Part shown: positions 43,903-47,115 of the stretch, one piece after another
How positions within the stretch are numbered: the first letter of the stretch is position 1
Layout of the letters: every line of letters starts with the position of its first letter
Assembly (NCBI RefSeq): GCF_900116405.1
Contig: NZ_FPAQ01000028.1
Coordinates: forward strand, 1-47,115
DNA: 47,115 bases
Direction of reading: 5' to 3'
From: Halomonas saccharevitans
GTDB taxonomy: Bacteria; Pseudomonadota; Gammaproteobacteria; Pseudomonadales; Halomonadaceae
Made by a program: the position numbers and the translations under genes
Notes under the pieces: model-generated
Told to the model about the DNA's origin: nothing
Databases searched by the model: none
Seen by the model: the letters and a program-made list of their open reading frames with translations, nothing else

Positions 43903-44868
43903 TTACCCCAGAGGACTGCGCACGCCGGCAAAGGCGTTGCCCAGCACGTGCGTATAGATCTGCGTGGTTTCGACACTCTTGTGCCCCAACAGCTCCTGCA
44001 CCGTGCGGATATCTGTGCCCTGGCTCAGCAACTGGGTAGCAAAACTGTGGCGTAGCGTGTGGCAGGAGCCCGGCTTCGGCAACGAGGCGGCTCTCATGGC
44101 ATTTCTGACGGCTCGTTGTACCGCCGAGGGGTGAATATGATGAAGCACGATCTTGCCGTCGTTATCGAAGCAGGGGCGACTGGCCGGAAATAGCCATTGC
44201 CAGGCCAGTGAGACTCCTGCGTTGGGATACTTGCGATCGAGCGCATGAGGCAAGGTCACCGGCACGTTGCCATGTTGCTGGCGATGGACAAGCTGCTTCT
44301 CGGCTGTGGCAATTTGATGCTGTAGGGCAGGGATACAGCTGGCAGGAAGCAGCGTCGTTCTGTCCTTGTCACCCTTGCCAGCCCGTACCGTGATGATCTG
44401 GCCTTGGATTTCAATGTCCCGAACGCGCAGGCGGCAGGTTTCTATGAGTCGCAGACCTGAGCCGTACATCAAGGTCCCCATCAGGTGCATGTGGCCAGCC
44501 AGCTTGCCAAGCACGCGCATCACTTCCTCGTGAGATAAGACCACGGGAAGGCGCCGCGGCCGCCTGGCGCGAGAAAATTCACCGATTTCCCCCAGCGGCT
44601 GCTCGAGGATATGGCGATAGAGGAACACAAGGGCATTCAGCGCCTGGTTCTGCGTGGCCGCCGCCACATAGCGGTCTACCGCGAGATGCTCCAGGAACGC
44701 CTTCACTTCAGGAGCGCCCATGCTGGCAGGATGACGCACGCCATGGAAACGAATGAAGTAGCGTATCCAGTAGCAGTAGGTCTTCTCGGTACGCGGGCTG
44801 TAGCGCTTGACCCGCATGGTGGCCTTCACTCGATCCATCAGCTTGGGTGGTCTGTTGTGCGCGTCCAT
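43903..44868 (-). CDS. intI: Integron integrase IntI (tyrosine recombinase)
   Basis: A 321-residue tyrosine recombinase with all six active residues: R140 (GSGLRLIE), K165 (GKGDKDR), H270 and R273 (HTLRHSFATQLL), H296 (ELLGHKS) and nucleophile Y305 (TQIYTHVL). Their positions are offset by six or seven from those of IntI1 (R146, K171, H277, R280, H303, Y312). Between K165 and H270 is the IntI-specific insert (LFPASRPCFDNDGKIVLHHI, then HPSAVQRAV), absent from XerC/D. The start at 44868 gives the family's usual length; a longer frame to 44928 has no support. It recombines attC with attI. Confidence 0.95.
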   Translation of the reverse strand: MDAHNRPPKLMDRVKATMRVKRYSPRTEKTYCYWIRYFIRFHGVRHPASMGAPEVKAFLEHLAVDRYVAAATQNQALNALVFLYRHILEQPLGEIGEFSRARRPRRLPVVLSHEEVMRVLGKLAGHMHLMGTLMYGSGLRLIETCRLRVRDIEIQGQIITVRAGKGDKDRTTLLPASCIPALQHQIATAEKQLVHRQQHGNVPVTLPHALDRKYPNAGVSLAWQWLFPASRPCFDNDGKIVLHHIHPSAVQRAVRNAMRAASLPKPGSCHTLRHSFATQLLSQGTDIRTVQELLGHKSVETTQIYTHVLGNAFAGVRSPLG

Positions 44869-44885
44869 ACGTTGCGGCCTAAAAT

Positions 44886-44901
44886 ATGGATGTACATACA
44901 G
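44886..44901 (-). promoter_or_regulatory. Candidate LexA (SOS) box upstream of intI
   Basis: On the minus strand CTGTATGTACATCCAT matches the SOS consensus CTGT-N8-ACAG with a perfect left half and AT-alternating centre, but the right half (CCAT) is degenerate. It lies 18 bp before the intI start, where SOS control of integrases is known in Vibrio and class 1 integrons. Confidence 0.5.
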
Positions 44902-45058
44902 TATTATTGGGTCTGGCAAAACGCGCAAGCGCGCGAATCCTGCATAGGTAGCCGAGCTATTCTTAGGGGATTTGCTATCAATGGGTTATACGGAAAATGG
45001 CGCGATCGATAATATTGTGAACGTGTCAGCTCGTTCAAGTCGATATACGAGCACGCGG

Positions 45059-45064
45059 TATAAT
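45059..45064 (+). promoter_or_regulatory. Cassette promoter -10 box adjoining the attI crossover
   Basis: A consensus TATAAT lies five bases before the G where cassettes join. The best upstream match for -35 is weak (TTCAAG at 45034-45039, 19-bp spacing). The start of transcription would fall at about 45071, in the first bases of whichever cassette is inserted. Confidence 0.6.
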
Positions 45065-45105
45065 CACTGTTAGAGTCAAAACAAGTCAGCCTGCGGGAGG
45101 TGAAA

Positions 45106-45456
45106 GTGAAGGTAAAACGCATAGTCACGAACATTGCGGCAACCAACCCTTCAGAAGCAGACAGGTTTTATGAGGCAATTTTTGGGCTGAAGATCGTGAT
45201 GGATCACGGGTGGATAAGGACCTATAGCTCGGGCGAGGAAATGACCACACAGGTAAGCGTGGCATCCGAGGGTGGCTCCGGCACGCCGGTTCCTGATCTA
45301 TCTATAGAGGTGGATAGTTTGGATACAGCTTTGGAGAGAGTGAAGAACGAAGAAATTAAGATCGAGTATGGTCCCGCAAGTGAGCCTTGGGGTGTTCGCC
45401 GCTTCTATGTCCGTGATCCTTTCGGGAAACTCATCAACGTATTACAGCATGAGTAA
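45106..45456 (+). CDS. Cassette 1: VOC / bleomycin-resistance-fold protein
   Basis: A 116-residue single-module VOC protein (KRIVTNIAATNPSEADRFYE at the start, RRFYVRDPFGKLINVLQHE at the end). The usual metal positions are weakly kept: asparagine replaces the first histidine, and INV replaces the usual IEI glutamate. A binding or sequestration role, as in bleomycin-binding proteins, is as likely as catalysis. GTG at 45106 is chosen because GGGAGG ends six bases earlier; a GTG at 45100 would overlap that site. The base composition is much less GC-rich than the host. It lies closest to the presumed Pc promoter. Confidence 0.85.
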   Translation: MKVKRIVTNIAATNPSEADRFYEAIFGLKIVMDHGWIRTYSSGEEMTTQVSVASEGGSGTPVPDLSIEVDSLDTALERVKNEEIKIEYGPASEPWGVRRFYVRDPFGKLINVLQHE

Positions 45457-45467
45457 TCTTGAGTCAG

Positions 45468-45552
45468 CTCTAACAAGGCCAGTCACGGCGACGTCTACTG
45501 CATTGCGGCTGCGCCTCCATTCCGTAGCCGCGCGTGCTGAGCGGCGTTAAGT
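45468..45552 (+). other. attC1: attC site of cassette 1
   Basis: An 85-bp recombination site from R'' CTCTAAC (45468-45474) to R' GTTAAGT (45546-45552). R'' is the reverse complement of GTTAGAG at the cassette's opening. Between them is a folded region containing cattgcggctgcgcctccatt (45501-45521), shared exactly with attC2. The folded bottom strand is the substrate of IntI. Confidence 0.9.
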
Positions 45553-45560
45553 GCAAAATC

Positions 45561-46019
45561 ATGGAATACGATTACCGGAAGATCATCAAAGAAGGCTCAT
45601 CGGACGTTACTTCCGTCAAAGGAAGAAGGCTTGATTCAGCGTTGGCCCACGTCGTTGCAGATGAGATAAATGTCGTTCATCTCTGTTTCGATGGCATATG
45701 GTATTCAGTCCACGGGCTAGTTGGTTCCGAAGTAATGGGCTTCAAAAGGCGTGAACGGCAATTTCAGGAGGAAATTATTAATGAAGGTAGCGTTGTATGC
45801 AGGCTACCCATTCTGGATCAGTTTGTCGGTTTAGAGGTTGCTGAAGTACGGCATATTGGCGAAGCCTGGAATGGTCATGGGTTTGAGCTAAGTTTCAAGG
45901 GTGTTCCAGACAAGACATTAATACTGCAATCGATCTATACCGGGTCTGAGGCAGAAGAATTTAGTGATTGCATGAGGATTGGCGTTGGAAACTACATCTA
46001 TCAGGTTCCCAGCACTTAA
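45561..46019 (+). CDS. Cassette 2: unrecognised 152-residue protein
   Basis: Starts MEYDYRKIIKEGSSDVTSVK; no signal, no membrane helix and no motif I recognise. It mixes strands and helices, with a central acidic/basic helix (MGFKRRERQFQEEIINEG) and VRHIGEAWNGHGFELSF. The ATG is only 14 bases from the cassette boundary and has no Shine-Dalgarno site, so it may depend on read-through translation or a leaderless-like start. The TAA stop is inside the attC R'' core. GC content is clearly below that of the host. The function is unknown. Confidence 0.8.
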   Translation: MEYDYRKIIKEGSSDVTSVKGRRLDSALAHVVADEINVVHLCFDGIWYSVHGLVGSEVMGFKRRERQFQEEIINEGSVVCRLPILDQFVGLEVAEVRHIGEAWNGHGFELSFKGVPDKTLILQSIYTGSEAEEFSDCMRIGVGNYIYQVPST

Positions 46020-46115
46020 CAAGGCGCATCAATACGCGGCCGGTGGCCGCCGGACGCCCTTTTCATTGCGGCTGCGCCTCCATTACAAGGGCGCCGTTGT
46101 GCGCTGGCGTTGGGC
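46014..46115 (+). other. attC2: attC site of cassette 2
   Basis: A 102-bp site from R'' ACTTAAC (46014-46020) to R' GTTGGGC (46109-46115). R'' is the reverse complement of GTTAAGT at 45546, and pairing extends to nine bases (GCACTTAAC / GTTAAGTGC). The 46064-46084 stretch is identical to 45501-45521 in attC1. Confidence 0.92.
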
Positions 46116-46131
46116 TATGAGGGGGAGAGGA

Positions 46132-46929
46132 ATGGAGACAATTGAGTCCTTGGAAGAGATTGCCGCGAACCTGCTCGAGTTCGACAGGTATCGAATCTCT
46201 TCAGATGCTGGTGAGCGCGCGTTCTACGCGCAGCGCCTTCGGCTCGGGAAGATATTTGGCTGTATGGTCGTCAATGGACGTTTGCTCTTCGGTCCTAGCC
46301 GTTTTATCGGCTACAAGAGCAACACGATGACGAAGCACATAGCCTTTGATGGAAAGAGCGGCAGCGTAACGACACCTCGCATTTCGTCTGTTCTGGGAGC
46401 TGGCCACGGACCTGATGCTAAGGCCGAGGACGAGTATCGCGCTCTATGCGCTGAAGTTGGTGCCGAGCCTTCTTCCAAGATCCGCACCTATTGGCGGCTG
46501 CCGACTGTTAATGGCGCTACAGCGCATGCTAAGACGCGTGGGGAGGAGGGATTCCCGGATGAGGTCGGAGAATACTTTGAGGGCGCCTCGAAGATGGTCC
46601 GCGTGAACGTCCATGAGCGCGACCCACGGGCCCGGCGAGAATGCATCGCGCACTATGGGTGTGCTTGTGTTGTTTGCGGGCTCGAGTTTGGACGGATCTA
46701 CGGCCCTATCGGCGAAGGGTTCATCCACGTTCATCACGTAACGCCGCTCTCAAAGCGTTCGGGCGAGCATATGGTCAACCCGGTCGATGACCTCCGGCCT
46801 GTCTGCCCGAACTGCCACGCAATGATTCACACCAGTGATCCGCCCTTCACGGTTGAGGAGTTGCGTGAACTTATCGAGGAAGCCGCCGTTCGGGCGAGGC
46901 CCAACAAGGCGCTGGAGCCGACGCGCTAA
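46132..46929 (+). CDS. Cassette 3: McrA-like HNH endonuclease
   Basis: A 265-residue protein. The C-terminal ~110 residues are an HNH domain: CVVC (C179, C182), FIHVHHVTPL (H199, H201, H202), N216, CPNCH (C225, C228, H229) and H233, so both metal-binding cysteine pairs and the catalytic histidines are kept. Homologues such as McrA cut modified DNA, so a defence role is likely but inferred. The N-terminal ~150 residues are not recognised and may sense the DNA. The start has a GGGGGAGAGG leader. The C-terminus (PNKALEPTR) is encoded by the attC site. Confidence 0.85.
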   Translation: METIESLEEIAANLLEFDRYRISSDAGERAFYAQRLRLGKIFGCMVVNGRLLFGPSRFIGYKSNTMTKHIAFDGKSGSVTTPRISSVLGAGHGPDAKAEDEYRALCAEVGAEPSSKIRTYWRLPTVNGATAHAKTRGEEGFPDEVGEYFEGASKMVRVNVHERDPRARRECIAHYGCACVVCGLEFGRIYGPIGEGFIHVHHVTPLSKRSGEHMVNPVDDLRPVCPNCHAMIHTSDPPFTVEELRELIEEAAVRARPNKALEPTR

Positions 46930-46957
46930 AGCGCGCGGCTCAGCTTTCACGTTAAAT
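46899..46957 (+). other. attC3: attC site of cassette 3
   Basis: A short 59-bp site from R'' GCCCAAC (46899-46905) to R' GTTAAAT (46951-46957). R'' is the reverse complement of GTTGGGC at the cassette's opening. The centre (GAGCCGACGCGC ... GCGCGCGGCTC) folds into a stem. It lacks the 21-base stretch shared by attC1 and attC2, so it has a different origin. Confidence 0.9.
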
Positions 46958-46985
46958 TTCAGCAAGAGTAAATGTCCGTAACAAG

Positions 46986-47019
46986 AAAGCCCCGAGCCGG
47001 TTTCCCGGCTCGGGGCTTT
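46986..47019 (+). terminator. Strong hairpin terminator at the integron end
   Basis: AAAGCCCCGAGCCGG pairs perfectly with CCGGCTCGGGGCTTT over a four-base loop. It works in either direction and closes the cassette array. It may be the terminator of the gene beyond the window. Confidence 0.88.
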
Positions 47020-47115
47020 GCGCCTGGATTCATAGAATAACTGCAGCGCTTTGGACCACACGGTAGAGGTAGGAGGGCCAGCGCCGATACCCTCCCTGCT
47101 TTACCGACCAAAGTG
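47020..47115. other. Right-hand edge, no gene seen
   Basis: 96 bp after the terminator show no convincing open frame and no further attC core. The next gene is beyond the window. Confidence 0.5.

Larger units (their letters stand above)
44869..45075. promoter_or_regulatory. attI: attI region and divergent promoters
   Basis: About 200 bp between the intI start and the first cassette. Its right core is GTTAGAG at 45069-45075, and recombination should occur after the G at 45069. gtcagctc in this region (45025-45032) recurs in the first attC site (45464-45471). On the intI side, TTGCCA with a downstream TATGTA gives a possible promoter. On the cassette side a TATAAT abuts the core. The extent of the left part of attI is not known. 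Confidence 0.8.
43903..46957. mobile_element. Integron with intI, attI and three gene cassettes
   Basis: The integron has an integrase gene, an attI region and three cassettes transcribed away from it, as in all integrons. Cassette junctions fall in the G|TT of core sites at 45069/45070, 45546/45547, 46109/46110 and 46951/46952. For each cassette the 7-mer beginning at the G of its opening junction is the exact reverse complement of the outer (R'') core of its own attC: GTTAGAG/CTCTAAC, GTTAAGT/ACTTAAC, GTTGGGC/GCCCAAC. No transposase or sul1/qacE tail is seen, so it is probably not a clinical class 1 integron but a chromosomal, sedentary type. Confidence 0.93.

Noticed and set aside
45979..46131. 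N-terminal extension of the HNH protein across attC2
   Set aside because: It would read through a recombination site. The ATG at 46132 has a strong ribosome-binding site.
46986..47019. Hairpin as a fourth attC site
   Set aside because: It has no GTTRRRY or RYYYAAC cores at its edges; a perfect stem with a four-base loop fits a terminator.

Overview
The window is GC-rich DNA, with long antisense open frames on most genes, from a heterotrophic gammaproteobacterium. I infer a Halomonas-like marine or halophilic host from the mix of a BCCT osmolyte carrier, ion channels and antiporters, a DabAB inorganic-carbon pump with a NhaR-like regulator, YejK and an OsmC-YcaO fusion. The name is an inference; there is no rRNA here to settle it.

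Left part (1-13000). An IS66-family element runs off the left edge and ends inside a thioredoxin gene, leaving only its C-terminal part. Then come a quinone-reductase-like flavoprotein, yejK, a YadGH-type ABC exporter with a small DUF6494 protein, ppiC, a small membrane-anchored protein and a gamma-glutamylcyclotransferase-like protein. A LysR regulator diverges from a pirin / YcaC-like hydrolase / pirin / DUF503 cluster. An Asp/Glu-racemase-fold protein, an ABM monooxygenase, a DUF523-DUF1722 protein and a short-chain dehydrogenase follow.

Middle part (13000-34000). This holds a METTL25-like methyltransferase, an orphan periplasmic binding protein, a ClC protein lacking the gating glutamate, a YbaK-type deacylase, a ChaN-PDZ protein, an MscS channel with an apparently premature stop, a small lipoprotein, YjbQ, a BCCT transporter, a VOC protein with a divergent LysR regulator, a GAF-GGDEF cyclase, a divergent CDF protein, a translationally coupled KefB-like antiporter and tandem Usp protein, and an OsmC-YcaO fusion.

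Right part (34000-47115). A NhaR-like regulator diverges from dabB-dabA, whose genes overlap by ATGA and keep the zinc-site residues. Then come a GNAT acetyltransferase, a bestrophin, a small exported protein flanked by a second copy of the last 170 bp of the bestrophin gene, and an MsbA-like ABC exporter.

The most notable system is a compact integron at the right end. It has an integron integrase (intI) with all six catalytic residues and the IntI-specific insert, an attI region with a perfect TATAAT five bases before the recombination point, and three gene cassettes with attC sites. In each cassette the outer attC half-site is the exact reverse complement of the 7-mer that opens the cassette, which fixes the boundaries at base resolution. 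The cargo is a VOC protein, an unrecognised 152-residue protein, and an McrA-like HNH nuclease that may be a defence gene. A strong hairpin terminator follows the last attC site.
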